Source of the DNA: Rhodocollybia butyracea
Taxonomy: Eukaryota; Basidiomycota; Agaricomycetes; Agaricales; Omphalotaceae
Length of the DNA: 64,000 bases
Reading direction: 5' to 3'
NCBI GenBank assembly: GCA_015501585.1
Contig: JADNRY010000002.1
Coordinates: 930,001-994,000 of the forward strand
Program-made: the position numbers and the translations under genes
Shown here: positions 20,898 through 31,398 of the stretch, piece by piece
How the letters are laid out: every line of letters starts with the position of its first letter
Numbering within the stretch: the stretch's first letter is position 1
The notes under the pieces: generated by a model
Seen by the model: only the letters and a program-made list of their open reading frames with translations
Told to the model about the DNA's origin: nothing
Databases searched by the model: none

Positions 20898-21311
20898 CAT
20901 AATAAAGAGCACAGAACAGGAGAAAATGAAAGAAAATACTCTTCTATATCATGTGTATTCTTTTGGCTACATTTTATCCTTAGTATGACCTTGTATCTTT
21001 CTTCTTGTGCACACAGACCTGACTACACAGTTCTATGCCCTGAGGAGTACAGATAGCAGTGAAAACTGGGCCATGGCATTCCTGATTCCATTTTTACGCA
21101 TCTTAGAGTTCAAAACATGCCAAAAAATAATAAAAACAACTTAAAATAAGTACCAGATTGCAAGAAATAAGAGATATAACGACGAGTAACTATGTTAGTC
21201 ACATATTGTCATCTGTTACTGTAGTATCATGTGTTCCGTCCGAGCGCTCCGCTCATCCGAAATATTTTGACGTCTAAATTTTTCACCCTGAAAAAGTTGC
21301 AGGACTAACCC
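20898..21311. mobile_element. Harbinger-like MITE, truncated inverted copy
   Basis: Reverse complement of 11285-11699 with about one single-base indel over 414 bp. It keeps one terminal repeat (ending GGACTAACCC, followed by TAA at 21312-21314). The other 170 nt, including the opposite terminal repeat, are missing; homology stops abruptly at ATAATAAAGAGC. It therefore cannot move by itself. It sits just 3' of ATG20 and may supply part of its 3' UTR or polyadenylation region. Confidence 0.8.
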
Positions 21312-21464
21312 TAAATATGGCAGTGACATTACTAGTACAGTACAAGGGCCTTTACGTTATTTTAGCTTTTTTTGATAATGGGCGCTTAAATTTAGGCTTC
21401 TTCCTTCCTTCCTTCAATATCCACAAAGGGCAAAATTAGAACTGTGAACGCGGAACGCTCATAT

Positions 21465-22565
21465 ATGTCGGATGTAGAGCGAGTTGTATTGATTCTTGTG
21501 GGCTTGGTAGGCTCAGGAAAGGTGGATTCCAATTGCATTGACCACTGTGAACTGCGGTAACTCAGTAGTTCCAAATTAGACCGCCTTTGCTACTGCACTG
21601 CAACATCATTTCCCAAATCGATGGCGTAGATGTAATCAAGACGAGCTGGGAAATCGGCGCCAGGTAGAGGCTCTTGCAAGAGATTCATTGCGCAAGGGTT
21701 TCTCAGTTTGTATCGATCGCACAAACATCGACGAAAGGTGAACCGATTCTTTTCATGAAGTGGGAAATGAACTCAATAAGTGACTGCGCTTCTATAGTCA
21801 GAGAGCACACTGGATCAATATCGCCCGTGAATTCTCAAACACCTCCGTCTGGATTATTGTTTTTGATACTCCATACGATGTGAGTCCCTTTTGATGAGCT
21901 TTGTCAACGCCAAAACGTACCCATGGATCGTTTTTACCATGAAGGTGTGCGCTTCGAGACTCCGGGATAGTAAGTCTATCCCTATCGATATCCGAGGTGT
22001 ACGCTCATGGAGTCTCCATGGTGGTCTCCCAGGAACTTCACACCCCACGATCCACAGCTTTGAGCAAGGACTTTCGATTCTTTCCAGATTCGCAAATGAT
22101 TTCAGACCCCCCACAGCGGAGGAAGATTTCAACCGAATAATTTCGCTCGAACTTTCTGATACGAAACCAGATTACTCGGCTTTGGACATATCTATCATTT
22201 TAGAACGTGTGCGTTCCTCTGCTGTCGTCTCAGGAGGCTCGACACCAGTGCGTACATCATGGGCTGAACGACGCCGTGCGAGTGGACGCGGTTTGCATAC
22301 AAAGGCTGACAACAGACGTCCTTACGGTGATAGACATATTACCAGTGATTCATCCACGGACTCTGCTCGAGGAGCGAATAGTTTTTTTGGAAAGCTCTGG
22401 GAACAAGGAACAGGGGTAGTCTTTCAAACTCAAAGCTCAGGAACTTCTGCAGTTGAAGCGAGTAGTATTGAAGCAGGCGGCGGTTTGGCAACTAATTATG
22501 ATACACAAAATTCTCCGCCGCTCGAGGAGGCCCGCTATCTGTCGGATTCGCTAGGAGTTGATTAA
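21465..22565 (+). CDS. PNKP-like P-loop kinase with disordered tail
   Basis: Predicted ATP-dependent kinase of the polynucleotide-kinase/AAA_33 group; substrate unknown. Exon 1 gives MSDVERVVLILVGLVGSGK, splicing to TAFATALQHHF, which completes a Walker A GSGK-T. Next comes EALARDSLRKGFSVCIDRTN, a Walker B-like hydrophobic strand ending in D-R-T-N. Then ESQRAHWINIAREF, VWIIVFDTPYDVCASRLRD and, after a 62-nt intron, RTSHPTIHSFEQG. The CxxR..R..HPT lid is the PNKP signature. LSRFANDFRPPTAEEDFNRI follows. After about residue 190 the tail is Ser/Gly/Arg-rich and looks disordered. No phosphatase or FHA domain is present, so it is a stand-alone kinase. Four introns keep the frame. Confidence 0.8.
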
Positions 22566-22737
22566 GTATTGACTTTACGGGCTCTGTAGAGATTATCATC
22601 TGTGACGGATACATCTAAAAACAATAAGAGATCGAACATGAGAGCAAATGTCCTTGAAAAAAGACAATAAGCCGACCTGGTTCATTCATTAATGTGGTAT
22701 CGAGCACATCGGTACCCCACGAATTCTGGGACCTCCT

Positions 22738-23739
22738 TTATTCGTCTGATTGACCAGATGTTTGTGTGGATTGCACTCGTTGACCGAGAAGTTTAGCGCT
22801 GACCTATCTCTCGGGTAAGACTATCCTAAGCAAGGAGTTGAATTGAACTAACATTGCGAATGTGGATTTTTGCCCGTTCGATCCCGTAGGTTTCGCTGCG
22901 TTTATATTGCTCCAGTGCTTCTTCCAGTTTCCCCGCTGTTCTCGTAAATTGAAAAACAATAAAGGACGGGGTTAGCAAAAATACGCACCTGCTTCCAAAA
23001 CAGCGGCAAGGTTGAACGCGATTTCAGGATCTTCGGGAGACAGCGACGCAGCAATTCTACATGCCATCGGTGGTTATAGTGATTAATTCTGGAGGCAAGG
23101 CACTAGCTTACTGTAAGTGGTGTAGAGCAAGGTCTGGACGTGAAACAGGTGACACAATGTACGCGCTTGCCAGATCTGGACAAAATATTTGAGCGGGAAT
23201 AAGATTCGACACACACAAGTCATACTAGTATGCGCGTCCGGACTTGCGGGCTGTAGCGCGATGGCCTCTTGCCATGCAGCGATGGCTTCATCAAACTCCT
23301 CTGGATAATTCCCAGTCAGCTAATATTGGCCCGGATGAGGTTTTCGAGGACCCACTCAAGTGGTAATGGGTGACACCAAGATTGTAGAGTGAGCTAGCAT
23401 TCCGGTTGATTTCGGCGCTTCGTTTATAAAGATCTTTGGCGCCTTCGACGTCTCCCTCTTCAAGGAGTCGAGTTCCTTGTTCTAGGCAATTCAAAGCTTC
23501 AACTTCGGCGGGATCTGACGCCGTAGAATGCGGGGTTGTTGAAGAAGCCCAGCCTATAGGTCGGTTCATGTAAACACTCCGTAAACATTCAAAATTATAA
23601 ACGTACGCTTGTAAATTGAGGAACGGGCTTGAAAAGATTGACCGGGATTGCGGGTTAATTTTACAGTTCGAAATACAGTTGGACGAGCCAATGACTTGAC
23701 AGATACACGAACAACTTGAGAAGAAACTCTGGCAAGCAT
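22738..23739 (-). CDS. Mitochondrial TPR-repeat protein
   Basis: The N-terminus from 23739 (MLARVSSQVVRVSVKSLARP, then RTVKLTRNPGQSFQARSSIY) is Arg/Ser-rich with no acidic residue, a typical mitochondrial presequence. An intron joins ..YKR to WASSTTPHSTASDPAEVEAL. TPR-like helices follow: LNCLEQGTRLLEEGDVEGAK, DLYKRSAEINRNASSLYNLG, FDEAIAAWQEAIALQPASPD, and LSPEDPEIAFNLAAVLEAAG with EEALEQYKRS. The end is ..KIHIRN spliced to VSAKLLGQRVQ, stop at 22738. Exact function is unknown; TPR proteins act as adaptors or chaperone partners. It is divergent from TIM23 with only 112 bp between the starts, which suggests co-regulation. Confidence 0.78.
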
Positions 23740-23851
23740 CGTGCGAGGTGGTCAAGGTCAAAAAATCCCAAGGGATGACGCACACAGTCACGTGACGGCC
23801 CGGTCCATCCGACATGCAAATTTTTGCGCGTCTTTGTCTTCAACTTCCTCC
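23740..23851. promoter_or_regulatory. Bidirectional promoter TPR gene / TIM23 with GTCACGTGAC
   Basis: Only 112 bp separate the two start codons. In the middle is the perfect 10-bp palindrome GTCACGTGAC (23787-23796), whose CACGTG core is the binding site of bHLH regulators such as Cbf1/USF. Both genes encode proteins with mitochondrial roles. The role of the site is inferred from sequence only. Confidence 0.55.
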
Positions 23852-24785
23852 ATGTCTTCCGACAAAAGCTCTTCAAGCCAGGCTTCTTCCTCAAGGGACC
23901 CAGCAGAGTATCTCCGCTCAGCTACATTTTCAAAATCCGAAGGTGGCCCCGTCACGTCAGAAAATGCAGTTACCGCGTCAGACCTGCTATTAGGTGCCTA
24001 TGATCCTGCTAAATTGCACCCCCTTGCCGACATTGGAGATAAACTTGACTACCTTTTACTTGATGATGATAAGACTAGCGAGCTCCCTGGCTCTGGGACC
24101 GCCATGCCTTCTCGGGGTTGGAGTGATGACTTATGTTATGGAACCGGGACCATGTATCTGAGTGGTAGGTCCTCCAGATCTCTTTCGTATTACTGCATTT
24201 GCCTCTTTTCCCTTTACAATCTGGATCCCCTGTCTCCTAGTTACTTCTCTCACCTTATCTTTTACCATTAAACGATCCCGTCTTGAATCCTCTTATTGTT
24301 TTTTCTACCATCACATGTTCACCCTGGGTTTCAGGCCTCGCTGTTGGCGGAGTATGGGGATTGCGTGAGGGCGCAAACAGACCATTGGCTGTGTCAAATT
24401 CCAGGCTACGGATCAACAGTGTCTTAAACTCGGTAACTAGAAGAGGCACATTTATTGGCAACTCTGCAGGTGTCCTCGGTCCGTTTGGCTCGTTTTACTT
24501 CGTGCCATTTACGCATTTTGACATTTATCTCTAGCACTCGTATATAACGGGGTTAACTCCTCGATAGACGCCGCACGAGGAAAACATGATATTCTTGGGA
24601 GTGTATCTGCAGGGGCGATTACGGGAGCACTCTACAAGTCAACCGGTAAGGCTTTTTTTACGTTCCAATTCTAGGCCTTGCTCATCCTTTTGGGGCTGTT
24701 AGCCGGAATTAAACCTGCTCTTTCTGCCGCTTTATTCATGTCTGGAATGGCGGGGATCTGGAGCTATGTGAAAAAGATTGTTTAA
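23852..24785 (+). CDS. TIM23: Mitochondrial inner-membrane translocase subunit TIM23
   Basis: Core channel subunit of the TIM23 complex, which imports presequence-bearing proteins. The hydrophilic intermembrane-space N-terminus (MSSDKSSSSQASSSRDPAEY) carries the family's LLLGAYDPAKLHPLADIGDK and LDYLLLDDDK. Then GWSDDLCYGTGTMYLSG opens the first membrane segment, spliced to LAVGGVWGLREGANRP. The later exons give NSRLRINSVLNSVTRRGTFI, NSAG-ALVYNGVNSSIDAARG, and the end GAITGALYKSTAGIKPALSA with YVKKIV. Four Gly-rich membrane segments, four or more introns, length near 220 residues: normal for the family. Tim17 is excluded by the soluble N-terminus. Confidence 0.93.
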
Positions 24786-25071
24786 AACACCTAGAGTCAT
24801 ACGTCAGATATTCTACACTTTGGTTAATTTATACTCAGTCCTGGCATTGCAGCACAGGCTTCTTACCATCAGTACGCGAAACCCATTAAAATCTATATCC
24901 TCATCTACCCACTTGGCCATATCAGGGCTACGATCTGACAAACGAAACTTGAATGATGAGCTTTTGATCTCTCATGTTGGATTTCACCACGATTTCCTTG
25001 TGTGTATGGATGTATAAAACCGGTAGCATCTCTTAGATCACTTTTGTACGATCTTGGTCGTTCCTTCGAGG

Positions 25072-26401
25072 ATGGCCCACCCCTTTGTTTCGCGGCTTTC
25101 ATCCAGCAACGATGAATGCGCATCTTATGTTGCAATAGACGTCTCTCCCAATCCTTCTGCATGCCTGAACAAGAGGCCTAGTATTGCGCAGAATGAAGGA
25201 CTTCGAAAGAATAAGGTTTGTTTTATTGTCTTTTTGTCGATACATAATATTCAATTATGGCTTCCAAGCCACGACACGATAGCGTTTCCGGACTATCATA
25301 CTCAGGCCCTGGTAGCGATCGCGCGCTTCGCTCGCCCTCGTATGCTTACCGTCTACGAATTAGGGGTGATACGGATACCGAGAGTACTTCACATGTTCTA
25401 TCGCGGTTCCCCACTCGTAAACTACCTCCTCCTATCAAGGTTCCCGGCGTTGAATGGAGTAGCGGGAACTCTTCGCCTCTGACACCTTACAGTTACTTTT
25501 CGTCGACAGGAAGTCCTACTTCTAGTCAAGGCTCTCCTGCATCGAGCAATGGCTCGTTCTCGCATCTCTCTTCGATGTTCCCAGACCAATCTCGCGGCTA
25601 TCAGCCTCGCATTCAAGTGTCTTCCTTGCTTTCGGATTCCAGGAATTTGTAGGTCGCTTTTTGGGACAATGATTCTCAGTGCTAATAATCTTTTTTAGAC
25701 GCTATCAGCTTCAAGTCGTCCAACAGCCTCTTAGGGCAGCCGAATTCTCCAACTATCCTTTGTCTCGTTTGCCTGTTACTCCTCCAGTGATCGTCCGGCT
25801 CATTATCAGTGACGCTTCTGGTAATCCTGTCGTTCCGTGAGTAGTTCCCTGTGTTTTCATAAATCTTGCTTATGCAAATGGACAGCGAGGCTGAGCTCCC
25901 ATTTCTCATCGCACATCTTTCCTTGTACAGTCAGGATGGACTAGAGAGGGTAGATCTCCGTTCTTCGCCTCAGGGCCATACTCTATACGGTAATCTAGTG
26001 TCATCTGTCGAACAACTTGAAGACCTTCAGGGAAATCGGGGTCTCTTCTTCATATTTCCTGACGTCAGTATACAGTGGCGCGGCCATTATAAATTAGGCA
26101 TTACTCTTCTAAAAATCTTCGAGTAAGAGAGCTTTACTTTCATTAGTGTTGACCTATGGAGTAACTAACTCAGCTTCAGTCCTTCTGGACGCCTTTCCCA
26201 GCAAGGACAGGGTATAGCAGAGACCAAGACGGCAGTCTTTGAAGTTCTACCTCGTCATCAGTACACTGCTGCCCGTAAGTAACAGCCCTCGGTTAATTGC
26301 AGTTTAATAATTTCTGCACAGAGCAAACCCGGCTTACTCAATCGTTTTTGCGTCAAGGCGCGAGGATGTTTACATTTGTCTCCCCAACCCGTTTGCATTA
26401 G
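25072..26401 (+). CDS. Velvet-domain transcriptional regulator
   Basis: Fungal velvet proteins bind DNA through an NF-kB-like fold and steer development and secondary metabolism. The N-terminus (MAHPFVSRLSSSNDECASYV) and a long Ser/Pro-rich stretch look disordered. The velvet domain runs over several exons: YQLQVVQQPLRAAEFSNYPL, SRLPVTPPVIVRLIISDASG, ELPFLIAHLSLYSQDGLE, NLVSSVEQLEDLQGNRGLFF, FPDVSIQWRGHYKLGITLLK, AETKTAVFEVLPRHQYTAA and TRLTQSFLRQGARMFTF. The final LTQSF..QGAR block marks the normal end of the domain. A stop follows at 26401. The long N-terminal extension sets it apart from the short VosA form. I cannot decide between VosA, VelB and VelC. Confidence 0.88.
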
Positions 26402-26811
26402 GCGAGTTGTTCCGAGACGTTGTTTATACAGGCAACCACGCCAAAACTTTCGATCTTCTCGGCTTGGTTGCTCTTGGATTTTTCGTGCGTAGAACTTGAG
26501 GGATTGCTACATATTCTGTAGTTATGGCTTCCGGACTGTATTATTTCTTGGCTTGTATGATTATCTCATGATTTTTTTTGCCATTGCTTCAACAGCTTTA
26601 CTTTGAGTGTGCGTGTATTTCGCTGCGCGAACCGGTGTTGACTAAACTTGCATCTGTTGCATCATGCATGCCTCGTTATATCCGAACACCGCCACCACTT
26701 TCGGGCCACGTGCCGAATAGCTAATTTATAAACGCAGTAGCGAGTCTTTCAAGCGCCCACTTTCAATTTGCCACTTTCTCGGTCTATTTTTTTTTTTGAG
26801 AAAAAGCCGGA
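26402..26811. promoter_or_regulatory. Intergenic region upstream of the CYSTM gene, with CACGTG box
   Basis: A CACGTG core lies at 26707-26712, 100 bp before the CYSTM start codon, and a T-rich run precedes the ATG. Nothing else is recognised in the gap. Confidence 0.4.
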
Positions 26812-27323
26812 ATGTCTGCGAACGACTATTACAACCAGGGGAACAAGCAACAATATTACCCACCTCAAGGAGGTGAGCTTGTCTGCCGTTTTTTATTAAA
26901 CGTTTTCGCTTACAACTCTTGTTAGGTCCTCCCCAAGGTCAAGGCGGATACTATCCTCAAGTATGCAATAAAACTTGATACTCAGTTGCTGTGATCTTAC
27001 GGTTTTCCAACAGCAACCTCAGCAGGCTTACTATCAAGGGCCACCTCAAGGATATCCGCAGCAAGGTGGCTATCAGCCTCAGCCCCCTCCACAGACTGTC
27101 TATGTGTAGGCTACCCGTAACGAAAATTTGTGGTCCTTAATTAAGCCTTTCTCTTTGTTAGCCAACAACCAGCACAACAAAGTTCGGGGGGTGGATGTGG
27201 TGGATGCGGCGCTTGCTTAGCAGGAATGTGTCTGTGCTGTTGCGCTGAAGGTGCGCCACTGAATTCGTTTTGCCTCTGGTAATTACTGATGCATTTCCAG
27301 AATTATGCGAGTGCTTGTTGTAA
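26812..27323 (+). CDS. CYSTM-type Cys-rich tail-anchored small protein
   Basis: A small protein of about 100 residues made of three parts. First is a Gln/Tyr/Pro/Gly-rich repetitive head (MSANDYYNQGNKQQYYPPQ, PPQGQGGYYPQ, QAYYQGPPQGYPQ). A linker follows (QPPPQTVYVQQPAQQ). Last is a terminal cysteine-rich membrane-like module, GGGCGGCGACLAGMCLCCCA, spliced to EELCECLL. This is the CYSTM layout, found in stress-linked plasma-membrane proteins across eukaryotes. The last intron (27251-27300) was chosen because it leads to ..CECLL rather than a non-family tail. Membrane anchoring and palmitoylation of the cysteines are plausible but unproven. Confidence 0.85.
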
Positions 27324-27824
27324 TTTATGAGACGATTCGCCTACTGCAGCTTTAATTCGAACAGTTTTGTAGACTTTAATATTTTTCTGTTTTTATCTGG
27401 TTCGACATTGTATCTTTTTACCTTCTGTTATGATCTGTACCATGGAAAGGACTTAATAACAACTTTCAATCAGGTCACTTGTTGTGGCAGAGAATCATGA
27501 TTGTATGCTACCGTTACTTAGTACACTGCAGCTGCAGTTCGGAAGAGATATTGTTCCCGTACACCGCTGAAGACGAAAATTCCGGCTTTGCGCAATGTCA
27601 CTGTGTCCATTGAACTTGTCCTATAATAGGAGACGGATGCTGATAGCCGGTATTCGGCAGATTACGGGACTCGGACACAAAATTTTGTGTGTACCGGCAA
27701 AACATCTTGCTTTTCAACTCTCAGCTTGGTTAACTCGCTGCCTTCGCTCTCCTTCTTGTACTGGAAACAGGCCGTCCAGTCAAGCTCTTAGACCTTTTTA
27801 TTTACTTCCTAAGCCTTTTTCGTC
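27324..27824. other. Intergenic region between CYSTM gene and phosphate carrier
   Basis: Nothing recognisable; presumed 3' UTR of the CYSTM gene and promoter of the carrier gene. Confidence 0.4.
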
Positions 27825-28979
27825 ATGTCTATTCCTACAAAATGGGATGCCAGGTCATTATCTACTTCTTTGTGTTTTTCTCCAGGCTCAACTGTTTTTC
27901 TCGCTCAAGGTATCTCGGACCCGTACCTCACGATACCTCCTACTACGCTAAATGTATGCTCGGCGGTGCCCTCGCATGTGGTGTCACGCACGCCGGTATT
28001 ACTCCTCTCGATGTTGCCAAGTGTAACATGCAGGTTTGTGTTTTCCTTCTTTTGCGGTCCAGCTTTACTGACATATTGTGCAGGTCAACCCAACAAAGTA
28101 CAACGGTCTTAGTTCCAGTCTTAGTCTCCTTGTGAAGGAAGAAGGTGCCACCGGTATTTGGAAAGGTTTCGGACCCACGTTGGTCGGATACTCGCTCCAG
28201 GGAATGTTCAAGTATGGTCTGTACGAGATCTTCAAGGATATGTACTCGAACGCTGCGGGCCAGGAGGCTGCTGAAAAATACAAGGGAGCCATCTGGCTCG
28301 CTGGTTCCGCCTCTGCAGAACTCTTCGCCGACATCGCTCTTTGCCCTCTGGAAATGACGAAAGTCAAGATTCAGACTAGTGCAACCGGTACTTTCCCCAC
28401 TGCTTTCGGCGCCGCTTTGTCCCAAATGAACCAGATGAAGCTCGAGACACGTTACCCCTTCGGTTCTCTTATTCCTCTGTGGTCGCGCCAGGTAAGTTGC
28501 CCGGTACCCAAAAAGTTTGGCTTTGCTTATTTACGCTCTTATTCTTATAGATTCCCTACACTATGGCCAAATTCTTCTTCTTTGAGAAGATCGTTTCCTT
28601 GTTCTACACGCACGTCTTCACCGAGCCCAAAGAGACTTACAGCAAGCCTACTCAACTTGGTGTCACTTTCGCGTCTGGATATCTCGCCGGTGTTGTCTGC
28701 GCCATTGTCTCCCACCCTGCTGACTCCTTGGTTTCACTTCTCGGAAAGGCTGAGAACAAGGGCAAGTCTGCCGGACAGATTGCTGGTGAAGTCGGTTTCG
28801 GAACTCTCGCTACCAAGGGTCTCAGTACCAGGGTTTTGATGATCGGTGAGTAGCTTTTCAGCCAAAGTATGAATAAATAAATACTTATATCTATGATAGG
28901 TACCCTCACTGGTTTCCAATGGTGGATATACGACACTTTCAAGACTACTATGGGTATGGGTACCACTGGTGGAAAGTAA
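27825..28979 (+). CDS. MIR1: Mitochondrial phosphate carrier
   Basis: Inner-membrane carrier that brings phosphate into the matrix with a proton for ATP synthesis. Exon 1 (MSIPTKWDA) splices over a 56-nt intron to [20 protein letters not shown], then [19 protein letters not shown], the first PxD/E..K carrier motif in its phosphate-carrier form. Further blocks: [56 protein letters not shown] (second motif), [35 protein letters not shown] (third motif, PADSL), and [20 protein letters not shown]. All three carrier repeats are present. The end (TTGGK, stop 28979) and length of about 310 residues are usual. Confidence 0.95.
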
Positions 28980-29750
28980 ATGATGATACCTCTCTAGTGA
29001 GTAGCCTATTTCTTTTCGATCTCGTCACTCAGTAGTTGATATCTGATTTGTGACTCTTAGGACTGCGATACGTTACGCTACGGTTCCAAAACTTTCTATG
29101 CTCTGTTTTTCGTCTGCTGTTATCGCTACTTAGAATGGAAAATAGTTAATTTACTAGCAATAGACCGATTTCCTCAACTCGTCTCCCCCGAAACAGCTGT
29201 CAGTGACACGCAGAATTTCTTGGATGACTACACCAGATATTATGTCGATGCGCTGGCACGATTCATGATTCCAAACACCGTCCTCGCGCATACTTATATA
29301 CATTCTCCGTACTATTTAATATCGCACCTAAAGTTAGTCGGAGAAGTGAGAACAGAACAGTCCGGCTCAACACACCCAATACGGTGCATCCCTACGAAAT
29401 GAGAAGGCTAGTTAGTCCGTGTTGGGCAGAGTCTCCTTCCTCATACTCAAAGCTTAGCGCATAGTCCGAAGGTATGCTTCATGAAGCTGAGTTCCACGAA
29501 AATGGCCGTGTGATGGATGTGGAAGTCTAGGAGCTAGTCAGAGATCCTGGCTTTAGACCAAGCTTATGGATGTACTGCGACCTATCGATGATATACTTAC
29601 AGTTTCAGTGCTTCAATTTTTGTGAAGTGAGATTGTTACATTGAATTAAACGAATTTTGATTGGCTGGGTGGGCCCGTGATGGACCGGAAAGAGTTGGTC
29701 CTGCTTTGCTCTCTACTTGTTTGAATTTGGTCAAAAATCTTTACCTCAAA
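28980..29750. other. Intergenic region before cytochrome c1
   Basis: No gene or repeat recognised in about 770 bp. Short open frames here have no coding character. Confidence 0.4.
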
Positions 29751-31074
29751 ATGCTGTCGAGGTTGCCTTCTGGAGCCTTGAAGCAGGCGTCTTCAGCGGC
29801 CAGACTCACGCGCGCTTCAGCTGTTTCCAGCTCACGCTCTGCCTCTGTGAGCTCAACACTCCGTGCTAAACTCACCAACTGATTATACGCCAGGTCCGCT
29901 TTGCGTCTTCAAGCTCTTCAACATCGTCAAATGCTTTTGAAGTGCGTTCTAGTAACTTTTCCCTGATATTTTGTGTCTAAATACGTCCTACAGTCTTTTA
30001 TGAACTCCCGTCTGACCCTTGCATCTGCGACTTTGTTCACTGCTGGCACCGTGGCCTGGTACGCACATCTGTATGGCACCTTACCTTTCCTTGGAGAAGC
30101 ACACGCCAGCCACCACAGCGACGAAGGTCTGCACCCTGTCGCATATCCTTGGTCTCATAATGGCTTTTTCGATTCATTTGACCACGCGAGGTAAGAATAT
30201 ACCTTGTCTGTCCGGCTTTGAAATCATCTCTTGGTCTTGCAGCATCCGACGAGGCTATCAAGTCTATCGTGAAGTCTGTGCAGCCTGCCATTCTCTCGAC
30301 CGTATCGCCTGGCGTAACCTCGTCGGTGTCTCTCATACAGCTGATGAAGCACGCGTCATGGCAGAAGAAGTCGAGTACCCGGATGGACCTAACGACGATG
30401 GAGAGATGTTCCAACGTCCTGGGAAGCTTGCGGACTACATGCCTGCTCCTTATCCCAATGACGAGGCTGCTCGTGCCGGAAATGCTGGCGCCCTTCCTCC
30501 CGACTTGAGTCTCATAGTTAAGGCGCGTCACGGTGGTGCTGTAAGTATTCTACATATTCTGGGGCGATAATCAGCATCTGACAAGCATAATAGGACTACA
30601 TCTTCTCTCTCCTCACCGGTTACATCGACCCACCTGCTGGCGTTGAAATACGTGAGGGCATGAACTACAACCCATTCTTCCCTGGTGGTGCACTTTCCAT
30701 GGCACGAGTTCTTTTTGATGGTCTTGTTGAATATGACGATGGTGCGTCTATATTTTTGTAGTTGTCCTTTTTTCGATTTATGTTTTCGGTTCACCAGGAA
30801 CACCCGCCACTACCTCTCAAATGGCGAAGGATGTGGTGACCTTCTTGAACTGGGCCGCAGAACCTGAACACGATGAAAGAAAGAAAACGGGTATCAAGGC
30901 TGTCATCTTGTTCTCCACTTTGTTCGTCCTCAGTATCTACGCTAAGCGGTTCAAGTGGGGCCCGATTAAAAACAGGAAGATCCGTGAGTGGTTTTGTGTT
31001 GTACTCCTTGAAGAGATTTACTCAAAAACTTTATCGCAGAATACAATCCTCCCGCAGACAAGTCAGGTCATTAG
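29751..31074 (+). CDS. CYT1: Cytochrome c1, haem protein of the bc1 complex
   Basis: Respiratory complex III subunit that passes electrons from the Rieske protein to cytochrome c. The bipartite presequence is [20 protein letters not shown] with a later hydrophobic stretch ([17 protein letters not shown]), which directs the protein to the intermembrane-space side. Mature blocks: [40 protein letters not shown] with the CxxCH haem site, [56 protein letters not shown] with the sixth-ligand Met region, and [20 protein letters not shown] with the C-terminal membrane anchor. The last intron gives [14 protein letters not shown]. Complete and normal. Confidence 0.97.
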
Positions 31075-31398
31075 AAATAGAAATAAGAATTTTTGCTGTG
31101 TATACTACACGAGCCCTAATTTCCGTACAATTTGATTCGCTTGGGAATTTAGTCTAACATTGTCGGACTGCGATAGGTCTAGTCTTTGGTGCTACACAGT
31201 TGACCTGTAGCATTTGCGACGCCCACGCTAGTACCATTTGAGCAGCATTTAAGTTCCTCTGAGAATCTAGCAAAATTGGTTAGACGCCCAAAATTGTTCT
31301 CATCACGCCTCGCTGTTAGTGACCACCACCATTCCACCATTCCCCCACTGCTGACTACTTGTTATAATCTTTTCACCCGTACGAATATCTTGATCACA
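31075..31398. other. Intergenic region before THP3
   Basis: Nothing recognised; presumably the CYT1 3' UTR and the THP3 promoter. Confidence 0.35.
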
